Of a DNA stretch of 64,000 bases, positions 42,542 through 52,067 are shown in pieces. How positions within the stretch are numbered: the first letter of the stretch is position 1; every line of letters begins with the position of its first letter. The notes beneath the pieces are model-generated. The model had not been told where the DNA came from. It did no database searches and saw only the letters and a list, made by a program, of their open reading frames with translations. Origin of the DNA: an uncultured Alphaproteobacteria bacterium (GTDB lineage: Bacteria; Pseudomonadota; Alphaproteobacteria; HIMB59; GCA-002718135); the NCBI GenBank assembly GCA_902573325.1, contig CACGJH010000002.1, positions 62,001 to 126,000 on the forward strand. The letters run 5' to 3'. The position numbers and the translations under genes were made by a program.

Positions 42542-42689
42542 ACAACCTCCTTAAATTTTTATTAACTTAACACAGAACTTACAATGAAATGAAACAAAAT
42601 CATTAGTTATTCATAATTTTTTCTGATCTAAATTTTTATTACTGTATGATTTATTGCTTTTTTAAAAAATTTAGTTAGAAATATTTCCT
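42542..42689. promoter_or_regulatory. Divergent control region between rhaM and the Gfo/Idh/MocA gene
   Basis: These 148 very AT-rich bases separate two divergent sugar transcription units and should hold the promoters for both. I see the rhaM ribosome binding site at one edge but no convincing operator palindrome or riboswitch. No regulator gene lies nearby. Confidence 0.4.
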
Positions 42690-43775
42690 ATGGAAAAAAT
42701 TAGTACTGATGATATTGCAAATTTAAATACTGTTTGGGAGCTTCCAAAAAATAAAAAACCAATTGTAATCATTGGTGCAGGTGGAATAGTAAGCGATGCT
42801 CATTTACCAGCTTATAAAAAAGCAAACTTTACTGTTAAAGGTATTTATGACCCTGATATAGAAAAAGCAAAAAAGTGTGCTGAAAATTATTCTATTGAAA
42901 AGATTTACTCTTGTGAAGAAGAAGCATTAGCAGAAAAAGATGTAGTATTTGATATAGCAGTTCCTCCTCAAGTACTTTTGAGTATAGTTGAAAAGATCCC
43001 AGCTGAGTCCGTCTGTCAATTACAAAAACCAATGGGTAATAGTATGGAGGAGGCTAAAAAAATAAGGGATATTATTCATGAAAAAAAAATTACTGCATGC
43101 GTAAATCTTCAATTAAAATTCAGCCCTATGATGATTGCTTTAAAAGAAGCAATAGATAAAAAAATGTTAGGTAAACTAACTGAATTAGAAATAAGTTTAA
43201 GCGTTGGAACGCCTTGGCATCTATGGCCTTTTTTAGAAACATTAGATAACGTTGAAGTACCTCTTCATTCAATTCATTATTTGGATTGGATACGATCAGT
43301 TCTTGGGAATCCAACTAGTGTGCATTGTAAATCAGTAAAACATCCTAATTTACCAAACTTAGCCGATGCTAGATCAAGTATAATCCTACAATATGAAGAC
43401 GATGTAAGATGTTGTTTATCTATAAATCATACACATGATAATTCTTCACATGGAATGAAACATTCACATGCATATGCTAGGGTAGAGGGCTTAGATGGTG
43501 CAGCATATATAAAATTTGGATTACTTCTTAATTATCCAAACGGCGAACCGGAAGAGATTGAAATTTCTACAAAAGGTAATGACTGGACTAAAGTAAAGAA
43601 TGTAGGTACTTGGTTTCCCGACGCATTTATAGGCACTATGTCCAGCTTACAAAGATATGCATCAGGAGAAGAAGCTGAATTAATTCATTCAGTAGATAAT
43701 GCTTATAATACAATGGCTTTAGTTTATGCCTGTCTTGAGTCTAATTCTCAACCTGGGACAATAGTTCAATATTAG
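42690..43775 (+). CDS. Gfo/Idh/MocA-family oxidoreductase
   Basis: This 361-residue NAD(P)-dependent sugar or sugar-acid dehydrogenase has a Rossmann site IVIIGAGGIVSDAHLPAY, the LQKPMG stretch equivalent to the family's EKP with the catalytic lysine (here Gln-Lys-Pro), and HSIHYLDWIR. It is a candidate for the missing L-fucose dehydrogenase, but the family covers many substrates. It precedes the CUT1 importer genes in the same direction. Confidence 0.82.
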   Translation: MEKISTDDIANLNTVWELPKNKKPIVIIGAGGIVSDAHLPAYKKANFTVKGIYDPDIEKAKKCAENYSIEKIYSCEEEALAEKDVVFDIAVPPQVLLSIVEKIPAESVCQLQKPMGNSMEEAKKIRDIIHEKKITACVNLQLKFSPMMIALKEAIDKKMLGKLTELEISLSVGTPWHLWPFLETLDNVEVPLHSIHYLDWIRSVLGNPTSVHCKSVKHPNLPNLADARSSIILQYEDDVRCCLSINHTHDNSSHGMKHSHAYARVEGLDGAAYIKFGLLLNYPNGEPEEIEISTKGNDWTKVKNVGTWFPDAFIGTMSSLQRYASGEEAELIHSVDNAYNTMALVYACLESNSQPGTIVQY

Positions 43776-43855
43776 TGTAATTTTTTTCTAAAGTTATTGT
43801 ATTTTTTTCAAATAATTGCATCATAGTCTCATTAATTAACAAATATGGAGGAATG

Positions 43856-45181
43856 ATGTTAAGATTATTTTTATCATTGATTCTTGCCGTATCTTTCTTT
43901 GGTTCATTTTCAGCAAAAGCAGAAACTGAGTTATGGGGAGATTATTCTGGTGTAACTCTAAGGGTTAAACTTATCGGCGGAGGTCAATACGAAGGCTTAT
44001 ACAATGAAGTAATTCCATGGTGGGAAGAAAACACAGGTGGAAAAATTGAAATCGTAACACAAAAAAATCACTTTGAATTAGATAAAGAGATTAAGAAAGA
44101 TATTGCTTCAGGCAATTTAGATTTTTGTGTAGCTTCAAACCACACAAGTTTTGCATCTCAGTATGGCGATATTTACACAGACTTGAATAATATTATGCCT
44201 GCATCTGTTTTAGCTGACTACACTCCATTAATATTAGAGCATTCTACTGTTAATGGAAGATTAGTTCAAATGCCTAGACACAGTGATGTAAGTAATTTGT
44301 ATTATCAAAAAAGTTTATATGAAGATGCTGATAACAAAGCTAACTTTAAAGCAAAGTACGGCTATGATTTAACACCGCCTGAAACTTGGGATCAAGTTAA
44401 GGATCAGGCTATCTTTTTCTCAAACCCACCTGATTTCTACGGAACTCAATATGTTGGTAAAGAAGAAGCGATAGCAGGTCGTTTCTATGAGCTAGTAATT
44501 GCAAATGGTGGAGCATTATTTGACGAAGATTATCGTCCAATATTCAATTCTCCTGCAGGTGTTGAAGCTCTTCAATGGTTTATTGATTTGTATAATGCAA
44601 AAGCAGTTCCTGATGGTGTTTTAAACTATCTTTGGGATGACACTGGATTAGGTTTTGCAAGTGGAACAATTGCTATGAATCTTGACTGGGCAGGATGGGC
44701 AGGTTTCTTTAATGATCCAGAAAACTCAAAAGTTGCTGGAGATATTGGACTTGTACGTGCTCCAATGGGTTCTGGTGGTTTAAGAACTGGTTGGTCAGGA
44801 TCACACTCTTTCTCAATGACTGAGTCATGTCCGGATAAAGAAGCAGCTGCATCTTTCTTATGGGCTTTAACAAGTAATAAAGCACAAATGATTGAAGCAA
44901 GAGGTGGACTATCACCAACTCGTCCAGCTATTTGGGATGCAATCATTGCTGAGAAGAAAGCTGAAGGTGATGAGTTTATGTTAATGGTATTTGAAACTTT
45001 TAAAATGTCATTAGCAGAAGATGCATTCACTCCACCACTAATTCCTGAGTGGATTGAATTTACTAACGCTCTATATCCAGAACTTCAAGCAGCTATTCTT
45101 GGGGACAAATCTCCTGAAGATGCGCTAGCTACTGCTTCTAAGAAAGCAACTGAAATTATGGAAGACGCTGGTTACTTCTAA
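43856..45181 (+). CDS. CUT1 sugar ABC transporter, substrate-binding protein
   Basis: This 441-residue periplasmic protein has a signal peptide (LFLSLILAVSFFGSFSAKA, cut after AKA). It shows the type 1 extracellular solute-binding fold (EVIPWWEENTGGKIEIVT, GTQYVGKEEAIAGRFYE, AMNLDWAGWAGFF). Two ATGs are adjacent at 43853 and 43856; the second has better spacing from GGAGG at 43847-43851. It captures the sugar for the permeases at 45235-46975. A hairpin follows it. Its base composition is slightly richer in GC than its neighbours, as often seen in highly expressed genes. Confidence 0.92.
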   Translation: MLRLFLSLILAVSFFGSFSAKAETELWGDYSGVTLRVKLIGGGQYEGLYNEVIPWWEENTGGKIEIVTQKNHFELDKEIKKDIASGNLDFCVASNHTSFASQYGDIYTDLNNIMPASVLADYTPLILEHSTVNGRLVQMPRHSDVSNLYYQKSLYEDADNKANFKAKYGYDLTPPETWDQVKDQAIFFSNPPDFYGTQYVGKEEAIAGRFYELVIANGGALFDEDYRPIFNSPAGVEALQWFIDLYNAKAVPDGVLNYLWDDTGLGFASGTIAMNLDWAGWAGFFNDPENSKVAGDIGLVRAPMGSGGLRTGWSGSHSFSMTESCPDKEAAASFLWALTSNKAQMIEARGGLSPTRPAIWDAIIAEKKAEGDEFMLMVFETFKMSLAEDAFTPPLIPEWIEFTNALYPELQAAILGDKSPEDALATASKKATEIMEDAGYF

Positions 45182-45194
45182 CAATTAATATAAT

Positions 45195-45221
45195 ACCTAG
45201 CTCTATTAATTAGAGCTAGGT
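45195..45221 (+). terminator. Hairpin between binding-protein and permease genes
   Basis: A perfect 10-base inverted repeat, ACCTAGCTCT and AGAGCTAGGT, encloses the 7-base loop ATTAATT, followed by only TTTCC. The poor U tract suggests a partial terminator or an mRNA-stabilising hairpin that keeps the binding protein at higher level than the membrane parts, a known arrangement in ABC operons. Confidence 0.75.
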
Positions 45222-45234
45222 TTCCAAATCTATC

Positions 45235-46122
45235 ATGAGAAAATTTCTAAACGGACCATGGGTTTTACTAATGCCCACTTTAATAATTCTTACTTGTGTT
45301 GTTTTATTACCTTTGCTCCTATCCTTATGGACAAGTTTTACACCTTTTAAGTTAACAAAACCCGATACTCTCTATCGTTTTGTTGGATTTAGAAATTACG
45401 AAAGACTAATTGGAGATCTTGATTTTTGGATAGCTTTTGGAAGAACAGTTTTATTTTTAGCTATTGCTCTTAATTTAGAATTAGTCTTTGGTCTTGGAAT
45501 AGCACTTTTAATAAATAAAATTACCTACGGACAAAGAACATTGAGAACACTAATGATGTTTCCAATGATGTTTTCTCCAATTCTAGTAGGATTTCAATGG
45601 AAGTATATTTTTAATGACAATATTGGTTTAATGAATAATTTTTTGAGAGAGTTTGGAGTCATACAACCAATACCATGGCTTGTTGATGGCATTTTAGCAA
45701 ACGTTTCAATAATGGCAGCTGAAATATGGTCAAGTACTTCAGTATTTGCTATTTTATTATTAGCAGGTTTATTGGGCATACCTAAAGATCCGATTGAGGC
45801 TGCCAAAGTTGACGGGTGCAACTCATGGCAAGTATTTAAAAATATTACATTACCTTTTTTGATGCCATTTGTATTTATTGCGATGACGATCAGATCATTA
45901 GATGTTGCAAGAGCTTATGATATTGTTCAGATGATGACCGGTGGGGGTCCTGCCAAAAGAACAGAATTACTTTGGACTTTAATTTCGAGAACTGGATACG
46001 TAGATGCTAAGATGGGAATGGCTAATGCAATGTCATATATTTCAATTTTTCTTTCAATTGCATTCACTTTTTTCTTTTTTTATAAATTAGTAGAAGCAAG
46101 GCAGAGGTTAAGTTATGAATAA
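45235..46122 (+). CDS. CUT1 sugar ABC transporter, permease 1 (MalF/UgpA type)
   Basis: This 295-residue inner-membrane protein has six likely membrane helices. The EAA loop that contacts the ATPase is at IPKDPIEAAKVDGCNSWQVFKNITLPFLMP. It overlaps the second permease gene by eight bases, as expected for a heterodimer made in equal amounts. Confidence 0.94.
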   Translation: MRKFLNGPWVLLMPTLIILTCVVLLPLLLSLWTSFTPFKLTKPDTLYRFVGFRNYERLIGDLDFWIAFGRTVLFLAIALNLELVFGLGIALLINKITYGQRTLRTLMMFPMMFSPILVGFQWKYIFNDNIGLMNNFLREFGVIQPIPWLVDGILANVSIMAAEIWSSTSVFAILLLAGLLGIPKDPIEAAKVDGCNSWQVFKNITLPFLMPFVFIAMTIRSLDVARAYDIVQMMTGGGPAKRTELLWTLISRTGYVDAKMGMANAMSYISIFLSIAFTFFFFYKLVEARQRLSYE

Positions 46123-46975
46123 AAAACAAATCAATAATATTCTAATTTGGTTTTCAGCTATTATTTTAATAATTCTAATTATGACTCCTGGTTTATGGGT
46201 AGTGCTTACAGCATTTAGACCTCAAGTAGATGTTATGGCAAAACCTGCTGTTTGGATACCGCGTAATTTAAACTTAATACAATTTGAAACTATGCTCTTT
46301 GGTGGTTCCGAGGGATCAATGGGTAGAAGTCCTATACCTGTTCTTAGTTATTTACGAAATTCACTTATAATTTCTTTTACAAGTACATTTATAGCAGTGT
46401 TAGTGGGTACAATTGGAGGATATGGTTTTGCGAGACATAATTTTAAGCACAAAAATAAATATTTTTTATTAATCATGTTAACTAGAACAATTCCTGGCAT
46501 ATCTTTAAGTTTACCAATCTTTATTATTTTTTCAAAAATTGGTTTAATCGATACGCATATTGGGATTATACTAGTTTTTGTTGCTTTAAATATTCCATTT
46601 ACAATTTGGTTAACTGATGGTTTTTTTAGACAAATTCCAAGAGCGATGTCAGAAGTAGCGATGACTGATGGTTGTACTAAACTACAAGCATTTTGGCATA
46701 TTGAATTACCACTATCTAGATCAGGAATAGCATCTGCTGGAATTTTTGCATTTTTAATTTCATGGAATGAATATGCATTAGTTTCAAATCTAGCAAGAAG
46801 TACAGATTCAAAAACATTAACAGTTGGACTCATGGATTTCACTGCGCAATTTACAATAAATTGGCCTGGCATGTGCGCTCTCGCAGTCTTTATAATTATT
46901 CCAGCACTAATCTTAACCTTTATGGTTCAAAAGCATTTAGTAACAGGATTAACATTTGGAGGAGTAAAAGGATAA
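46115..46975 (+). CDS. CUT1 sugar ABC transporter, permease 2 (MalG/UgpE type)
   Basis: This 286-residue inner-membrane protein has six likely helices and an EAA loop around IPRAMSEVAMTDGCTKLQAFWHIELPL. It ends with a typical VTGLTFGGVKG tail. Its stop overlaps the ATPase start as TAATG. Confidence 0.94.
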   Translation: MNKKQINNILIWFSAIILIILIMTPGLWVVLTAFRPQVDVMAKPAVWIPRNLNLIQFETMLFGGSEGSMGRSPIPVLSYLRNSLIISFTSTFIAVLVGTIGGYGFARHNFKHKNKYFLLIMLTRTIPGISLSLPIFIIFSKIGLIDTHIGIILVFVALNIPFTIWLTDGFFRQIPRAMSEVAMTDGCTKLQAFWHIELPLSRSGIASAGIFAFLISWNEYALVSNLARSTDSKTLTVGLMDFTAQFTINWPGMCALAVFIIIPALILTFMVQKHLVTGLTFGGVKG

Positions 46976-48069
46976 TGGCAAAAGTAAGCTTACAAGGTGT
47001 CTCAAAATTTTACGGAAAAGTTCAAGCAGTAAAAAAAATTGATCTAGAAATTATTGATAAAGAATTCTTGGTTCTAGTTGGACCATCGGGTTGTGGAAAA
47101 TCATCTTCTCTAAGAATGATTGCAGGATTAGAGGAAATAGATGAGGGTGTTATAAAAATTGGTGACAAAGAAATGAATAATCTAGAACCTAGAGAAAGAA
47201 ATGTTTCGATGGTGTTTCAAAACTATGCTCTTTATCCTCATATGACAGTAGAAGAAAACTTAGGATTTTCATTAAAGATCGCAGGACTTGCTAAAAAAGA
47301 AATTGAAGAAAGAGTACATGAGGCTGCAGGAATTTTAGATATAACTGAATTTTTACAAAGAAAACCATCGCAATTATCAGGTGGTCAAAGACAAAGAGTT
47401 GCAATGGGAAGAGCAATTGTAAGAAGACCAGATGTTTTTTTATTTGATGAACCTTTATCTAATTTAGATGCAAAGTTAAGAAATCAAATGAGGACAGAAA
47501 TTAAAAGATTACATCAAAAAGTATCAACAACAATTGTCTACGTTACGCACGATCAAGTTGAAGCAATGACTTTAGCTGATCGAATTGTAATTATGAAAGA
47601 TGGTATAATAGAACAAATAGGAACGCCATTAGATCTATTTGAGAGACCGGCTACAAAATTTGTAGCCACTTTTATTGGATCTCCTTCCATGAATATGATC
47701 AAAGCTTCGATAATAAAGCATAATGATCAACTATCTATGAAAACAAACGATGGAATTATAGTGCCAGTACCCAAAGATAAACAAAATTCTATAAGTGAAG
47801 GTCAAAATATTTCTTTTGGATTTAGAGCTGAAGATATAGTGCCACTAAAATTTGGACAAAAACCATCTAGTGCTTGGGAAATGCAATCATCGGTTAATCT
47901 AGCAGAACCACTTGGAACAGAAACTTTGATTTTTACAAACTTTGGCGAAATAGAAATAGTTAGTAGAATGTTTACACCCGAACAAGTTAAATCAAATGAT
48001 AATTTAAATTTTGCTTTAAATTTAGATAGAACATATTTATTTGATGAGAAGAGTGGCTTAGCTATATGA
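46975..48069 (+). CDS. CUT1 sugar ABC transporter, ATPase (UgpC/MalK type)
   Basis: This 364-residue ATPase has Walker A GPSGCGKSS, the Q loop in MVFQNYALYPHM, signature LSGGQRQRVAMGRA, Walker B FLFDEPLSNLDA and the switch His in VTHDQ. A C-terminal regulatory OB-fold follows (FIGSPSMNMI). I start it at 46975, where MAKVSLQGV begins and TAATG joins it to the permease; an open frame upstream lies inside that gene. It completes the importer. Confidence 0.95.
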   Translation: MAKVSLQGVSKFYGKVQAVKKIDLEIIDKEFLVLVGPSGCGKSSSLRMIAGLEEIDEGVIKIGDKEMNNLEPRERNVSMVFQNYALYPHMTVEENLGFSLKIAGLAKKEIEERVHEAAGILDITEFLQRKPSQLSGGQRQRVAMGRAIVRRPDVFLFDEPLSNLDAKLRNQMRTEIKRLHQKVSTTIVYVTHDQVEAMTLADRIVIMKDGIIEQIGTPLDLFERPATKFVATFIGSPSMNMIKASIIKHNDQLSMKTNDGIIVPVPKDKQNSISEGQNISFGFRAEDIVPLKFGQKPSSAWEMQSSVNLAEPLGTETLIFTNFGEIEIVSRMFTPEQVKSNDNLNFALNLDRTYLFDEKSGLAI

Positions 48070-48722
48070 CAAGTTCTACCGAAATATCAGATAGATTATC
48101 AAAATGTTTTAGTAGTGTTATCCATGATGTCATGAGAGATGATGGATTTAAAAATTTTGTTTTAAATCCAAATATTAAACCTAATAAAGAAAAACACAAA
48201 ATCGCAGGGCAAATTTTTACTATTGAAGGGGAATCAAATACTAGTTTCTCTCATCACGAAACACTCCTTGCTTGGACTGGTCTTTTATCTAAGGCTCCAT
48301 CAGATAAAGTTCTCATCTGTCAACCAAACGATAATAATATAGCTTTAATGGGTGAGTTGAGTGCCGAAACTTTACAAAAGAAAAATATTAGAGGCTACAT
48401 TGCTGATGGCGGGTGTAGAGATTTAGAATTTATAAACAAAATCGATTTTCCTGTTTGGTCAAAATTTTATACGCCTAAAGATGTTGTTGCTTATTGGAAG
48501 CCTACTAAATTTGAAGAAACTATTAAAATTGGAGATGTGGAAATACATAATGGTGATTATGCAATGGCAGATATTGATGGTGTTGTTATTATTCCCCAAG
48601 ATAAAGTAATAGATATTTTGGAAAAATCAGAAAAATTAATTAATACTGAGAGCCAAGTTAGAAAAGCTATAAGAGAAGGAATGGATCCACAAGAAGCATA
48701 TATTAAGTATAGCGTTTTTTAA
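48066..48722 (+). CDS. RraA-like / HMG-CHA aldolase-family protein
   Basis: This 218-residue protein resembles the RraA and 4-hydroxy-4-methyl-2-oxoglutarate aldolase family. The typical GYIADGGCRDLEFINKIDFPVW has the Arg and Asp that bind substrate and metal. Members cleave branched 4-hydroxy-2-oxo acids to pyruvate or decarboxylate oxaloacetate. It overlaps the ATPase gene by four bases, so it is made with the sugar importer, and a step near pyruvate release would fit. Confidence 0.82.
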   Translation: MTSSTEISDRLSKCFSSVIHDVMRDDGFKNFVLNPNIKPNKEKHKIAGQIFTIEGESNTSFSHHETLLAWTGLLSKAPSDKVLICQPNDNNIALMGELSAETLQKKNIRGYIADGGCRDLEFINKIDFPVWSKFYTPKDVVAYWKPTKFEETIKIGDVEIHNGDYAMADIDGVVIIPQDKVIDILEKSEKLINTESQVRKAIREGMDPQEAYIKYSVF

Positions 48723-49168
48723 GTAATTTTTCTTTCAACTAAAAGTATATGTTCAGAATAACAAACACATTTGTCATTTTGATTTAAAATTTCACACGCC
48801 TCATTAACTTGACCGTATTGAGGTCTTTTTGGATCATCTTTTTTTTCTTTAATTGTAACCTTAGTATGAATTGTATCTCCAATAAAAACTGGATTTGGAA
48901 AACGAAGTCTTTCAAATCCATAGGTGAAAGCTCGCTTGTTAACTATTGAAGCTGTAAGTGCGATACCTATCGAAAATGTACAACTAAATTGTGCTATCCG
49001 TTGACCAAATGGACCCTTTTTAGCAAACTCTGCATCAGTATGATGGGGGTAAAAGTCACCAGAGTGCATAGCGTGCATTACAATATCAGTTTCAGTGATG
49101 GTTCTACCAACAGTGACTCTTTCCGCACCTAGTTCATAGTCTTCGAAGAATTGTTCTATTTCTACCAT
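48719..49168 (-). CDS. MaoC-like hot-dog dehydratase, 149 residues
   Basis: This protein has a single hot-dog domain of MaoC type. Seen are YELGAERVTVGRTITETDIVMHAMHSGDFYPHH, with the Asp/His region of enoyl-CoA hydratases, and FGQRIAQ. It probably hydrates or dehydrates a CoA ester. It is on the opposite strand from its neighbours, overlaps the RraA-like gene by four bases at its end and is divergent from the second MaoC-like gene. Confidence 0.82.
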   Translation of the reverse strand: MVEIEQFFEDYELGAERVTVGRTITETDIVMHAMHSGDFYPHHTDAEFAKKGPFGQRIAQFSCTFSIGIALTASIVNKRAFTYGFERLRFPNPVFIGDTIHTKVTIKEKKDDPKRPQYGQVNEACEILNQNDKCVCYSEHILLVERKIT

Positions 49169-49216
49169 TTCTATTGAATAAATATTTCTCTGTAATAAGG
49201 TAGCACAATTGTAAAA

Positions 49217-49780
49217 ATGAATAAAGATAATAAATTTGAAAACACGGTTGGAATTGAGTCAACCTTTCCAAAAGATATGCCCAGTGAACATGGAGAAATT
49301 CCAGTATGGAATTCTGAAAACTGGTTTTATGAAGATGTTATTGTCGGTCATAAAATTAGATCTCTTCGCCGAACAATATCTGAAGGAGAGGCCATGCAAT
49401 TTAATTGTATGGTTTTAGATATGCATCCATATGTAGGCGACGAACATTTTGCCAAAAATGAAGGTATGTTCCAAAAAAGATTAGTAGCAGGAGCAATGGT
49501 TTTTTCTTATGGGTTAGGTTTAGTTGCAACTAACTGTGTTAACTCTTTTAGTTATGGATATGACCGTTTAAGATTCATCAAACCAGTTTTTATTGGAGAT
49601 ACAATTTATACAATCAGAACTAATATGGAAAAAAAACCAAAATATGAAAAAATGGGTTTAGTTAGAACCAGTTACGAAGTTTTTAAAGGTGAAGGCGAAA
49701 TCGTTCTATATTGTGAGCACCTACATTCAGTTTTATATAAAAAACCAGAAGACTTTAAAGATAAATACGAAAAAAAATGA
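49217..49780 (+). CDS. MaoC-like hot-dog protein, 187 residues
   Basis: A MaoC-like hot-dog domain follows about 35 N-terminal residues. Motifs are [43 protein letters not shown], and then [16 protein letters not shown], parallel to the 149-residue protein on the other strand. The pair may form a two-part hydratase, as in mesaconyl-CoA type enzymes; this is inference. It overlaps the next gene by four bases (ATGA). Confidence 0.8.
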   Translation: MNKDNKFENTVGIESTFPKDMPSEHGEIPVWNSENWFYEDVIVGHKIRSLRRTISEGEAMQFNCMVLDMHPYVGDEHFAKNEGMFQKRLVAGAMVFSYGLGLVATNCVNSFSYGYDRLRFIKPVFIGDTIYTIRTNMEKKPKYEKMGLVRTSYEVFKGEGEIVLYCEHLHSVLYKKPEDFKDKYEKK

Positions 49781-50910
49781 TTAACTTAAAGGGGATGACC
49801 TGGGATCATTCTAGAGGTTTTGAACCAATGGTTGCTACATCTAAAAAATTTCAGGAAATTCATAATAATAAAGTTTCAATTGAATGGGATAAAAGACCAT
49901 TACAAGCATTTGCAGATAGACCTATAGAAGACATGACTGATGATTATGATTTAATAGTAATAGACTATCCTCATGTTGGAGAAGTAGCCCACAAAGGACT
50001 TTTACAAAACTTAAATCTCAATGAATATCAATCTCAATTAAACGATTTAAAAAAACAATCAGTTGGAAAATCGCATGAAAGTTATTTTATAGATAATAAA
50101 CAATGGGCTCTTGCCATAGATGCTGCTTCACAGACCGCCTGTTACAGAGAAGATTTAGTAAGAGCGCTTCCATCCAAATGGGATGATCTTCTTTCATTAG
50201 CAAAAGAGAGAAAAGTTCTTTGGCCTTTAAAGCCAGTTCATGCAATAAGTAGTTTTTATAGTATTTATAACAACATTACTGAAGAATTAATCCCAGAAGA
50301 AAAAAATTTTATTAATACAGATGCTGGCGTTAAAACTCTTACAATGATGAAAGCTGTATCCAAAGAAATAATCAATGATTGTTTAAGTATGGATCCAATT
50401 CAAACTGCTGAACTCATGACAGAGACTAATGATTTTTATTATTGCCCATACATTTATGGATTTTCAAATTACTCGAGAAATAATTATAGAAAAAATATTT
50501 TGAAATATATTGATGTTTTAGATTTATCAGGCAAAGGTCCATCAGGAACACATTTAGGTGGCACTGGTATAGCAGTATCAAATGTTAGTAAGAATAAAGA
50601 TCTAGCAATTGAATATGCATTTTGGATAGCAGGTGCTGAATGTCAAAAGTCACTTTTCTACCAAAGTGGTGGACAGCCAGGAAATTCTGAAGCTTGGGAG
50701 GATGAAAGGATAAATCTAGAAACAAACGATTTTTTTAAAGCAACTCGAAAAACTCTTGATTTGGCATGGGTAAGACCAAGGCATAATGGTTATATGGAAT
50801 TTCAGGACAAAAGTGGCGATCTCATTAATGAATATCTACAAACAGAAATTTCAGCTGAAAGTATTTGTGAAAAATTATCTGATATGTACAATAAGAGTTT
50901 CAAAGAATAA
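49777..50910 (+). CDS. Solute-binding-protein homologue without signal peptide
   Basis: This 377-residue protein has the fold signature of a type 1 extracellular solute-binding protein ([28 protein letters not shown] at the start; [38 protein letters not shown] late). It starts [17 protein letters not shown], with no hydrophobic signal. The ATGA overlap with the MaoC-like gene fixes this start, so a missed signal peptide is unlikely. It therefore seems cytoplasmic. It sits between MaoC-like and CoA-transferase genes, so a role in binding a pathway metabolite or carrier is possible; function unknown. Confidence 0.8.
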   Translation: MINLKGMTWDHSRGFEPMVATSKKFQEIHNNKVSIEWDKRPLQAFADRPIEDMTDDYDLIVIDYPHVGEVAHKGLLQNLNLNEYQSQLNDLKKQSVGKSHESYFIDNKQWALAIDAASQTACYREDLVRALPSKWDDLLSLAKERKVLWPLKPVHAISSFYSIYNNITEELIPEEKNFINTDAGVKTLTMMKAVSKEIINDCLSMDPIQTAELMTETNDFYYCPYIYGFSNYSRNNYRKNILKYIDVLDLSGKGPSGTHLGGTGIAVSNVSKNKDLAIEYAFWIAGAECQKSLFYQSGGQPGNSEAWEDERINLETNDFFKATRKTLDLAWVRPRHNGYMEFQDKSGDLINEYLQTEISAESICEKLSDMYNKSFKE

Positions 50911-50918
50911 ATTATTGT

Positions 50919-52067
50919 ATGACTAAACCATTAGAAGGATTAACTGTATTAGAATTTAGCCAGTTTTTATCAGGGCCATATGCAGGCTTAAGACTTGCTG
51001 ATTTAGGAGCAAGAGTAATTAAAATTGAAAGACCAGAAGTTGGAGATCTGTGTAGAAACTTATATATCAGTGATACCGATCTTGAAGGTGATAGTACTTT
51101 ATTTCATGCAATTAATAGAAATAAGGAGAGCTTTGCAGCAAATTTAAAAGATGCCAAAGACATAGAGTTAGTAAAAAAATTAATTGAGAAGGCAGATATA
51201 ATTACACAAAATTTTAGACCAGGAGTAATAGAACGTATTGGTTTGGATTATAAAAATGTAAAAAAAATAAATCCAAAAATAGTTTATGGAACTATTTCTG
51301 GTTACGGATCTGATGGACCTTGGAGTTCATTACCCGGACAAGATTTATTAGCGCAATCTAGAACAGGTTTAGTTTGGTTAAATGGTAATGGAGGTGAAGC
51401 ACCAACCCCAATGGGTTTGGCAGTTGCTGACATGTTGGCAGGACATACACTTGTTGAAGGTATACTTGCAGCGGTTATTAAAAGATTTCGAACGGATAAT
51501 GGATCTCATGTAGAAACGAGTTTAGTTGAGGCCTTATTAGATTTTCAATTTGAAGTCCTTACAACATATTTTAATGATGGAAACAGAAAGCCGCAAAGAA
51601 GTTCGTATAATAATGCTCACGCATATCTTTCAGCTCCTTATGGAATTTATAAAACATCCAATGGATATATAGCAATTGCAATGACACCACTACCTCAACT
51701 TGGTGAATTACTTGATTTAAATTCAATAAAAGATTTGCATGATCAAAAAGAATGGTTCACAAAAAGAGATGAAATTAAAAAAGATATTGGCGACTGGATT
51801 GAAAAACAAACAACAGAACATTGGTTGAGTATTCTTGAGCCAGCAGATATATGGTGTGCTAAAGTACTCGATTGGGAAACAATGGTTAAACACGAAGGAT
51901 TCAAGATCCTCGATATGGTTCAGAGAATTAAAAGAGATGATGGACTTGATATTGAAACACTTCGTTGCCCAATAAAAATTGATGGAGAGATTTTTAAATC
52001 AAGTAAGGCAGCTCCAAAGATTGGGAATGATAATAATAGTATTATGAAAGAATTTGGTATCTCATGA
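50919..52067 (+). CDS. CaiB/BaiF family (family III) CoA-transferase
   Basis: This 382-residue protein moves CoA between carboxylic acids. It has LEFSQFLSGPYAGLRLADLGARVIKIERP, NFRPGVIERIGLDY, GTISGYG and the catalytic Asp in GLAVADMLAG. Donor and acceptor are not known; the MaoC-like neighbours suggest an unsaturated or hydroxy acid. It overlaps the next gene by four bases. Confidence 0.9.
   Translation: MTKPLEGLTVLEFSQFLSGPYAGLRLADLGARVIKIERPEVGDLCRNLYISDTDLEGDSTLFHAINRNKESFAANLKDAKDIELVKKLIEKADIITQNFRPGVIERIGLDYKNVKKINPKIVYGTISGYGSDGPWSSLPGQDLLAQSRTGLVWLNGNGGEAPTPMGLAVADMLAGHTLVEGILAAVIKRFRTDNGSHVETSLVEALLDFQFEVLTTYFNDGNRKPQRSSYNNAHAYLSAPYGIYKTSNGYIAIAMTPLPQLGELLDLNSIKDLHDQKEWFTKRDEIKKDIGDWIEKQTTEHWLSILEPADIWCAKVLDWETMVKHEGFKILDMVQRIKRDDGLDIETLRCPIKIDGEIFKSSKAAPKIGNDNNSIMKEFGIS

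Noticed and set aside
43853..43855. First of two adjacent ATGs as the start of the CUT1 binding protein
   Set aside because: It is one base from the GGAGG site, too close; the next ATG at 43856 is better spaced. The product differs by one methionine only.
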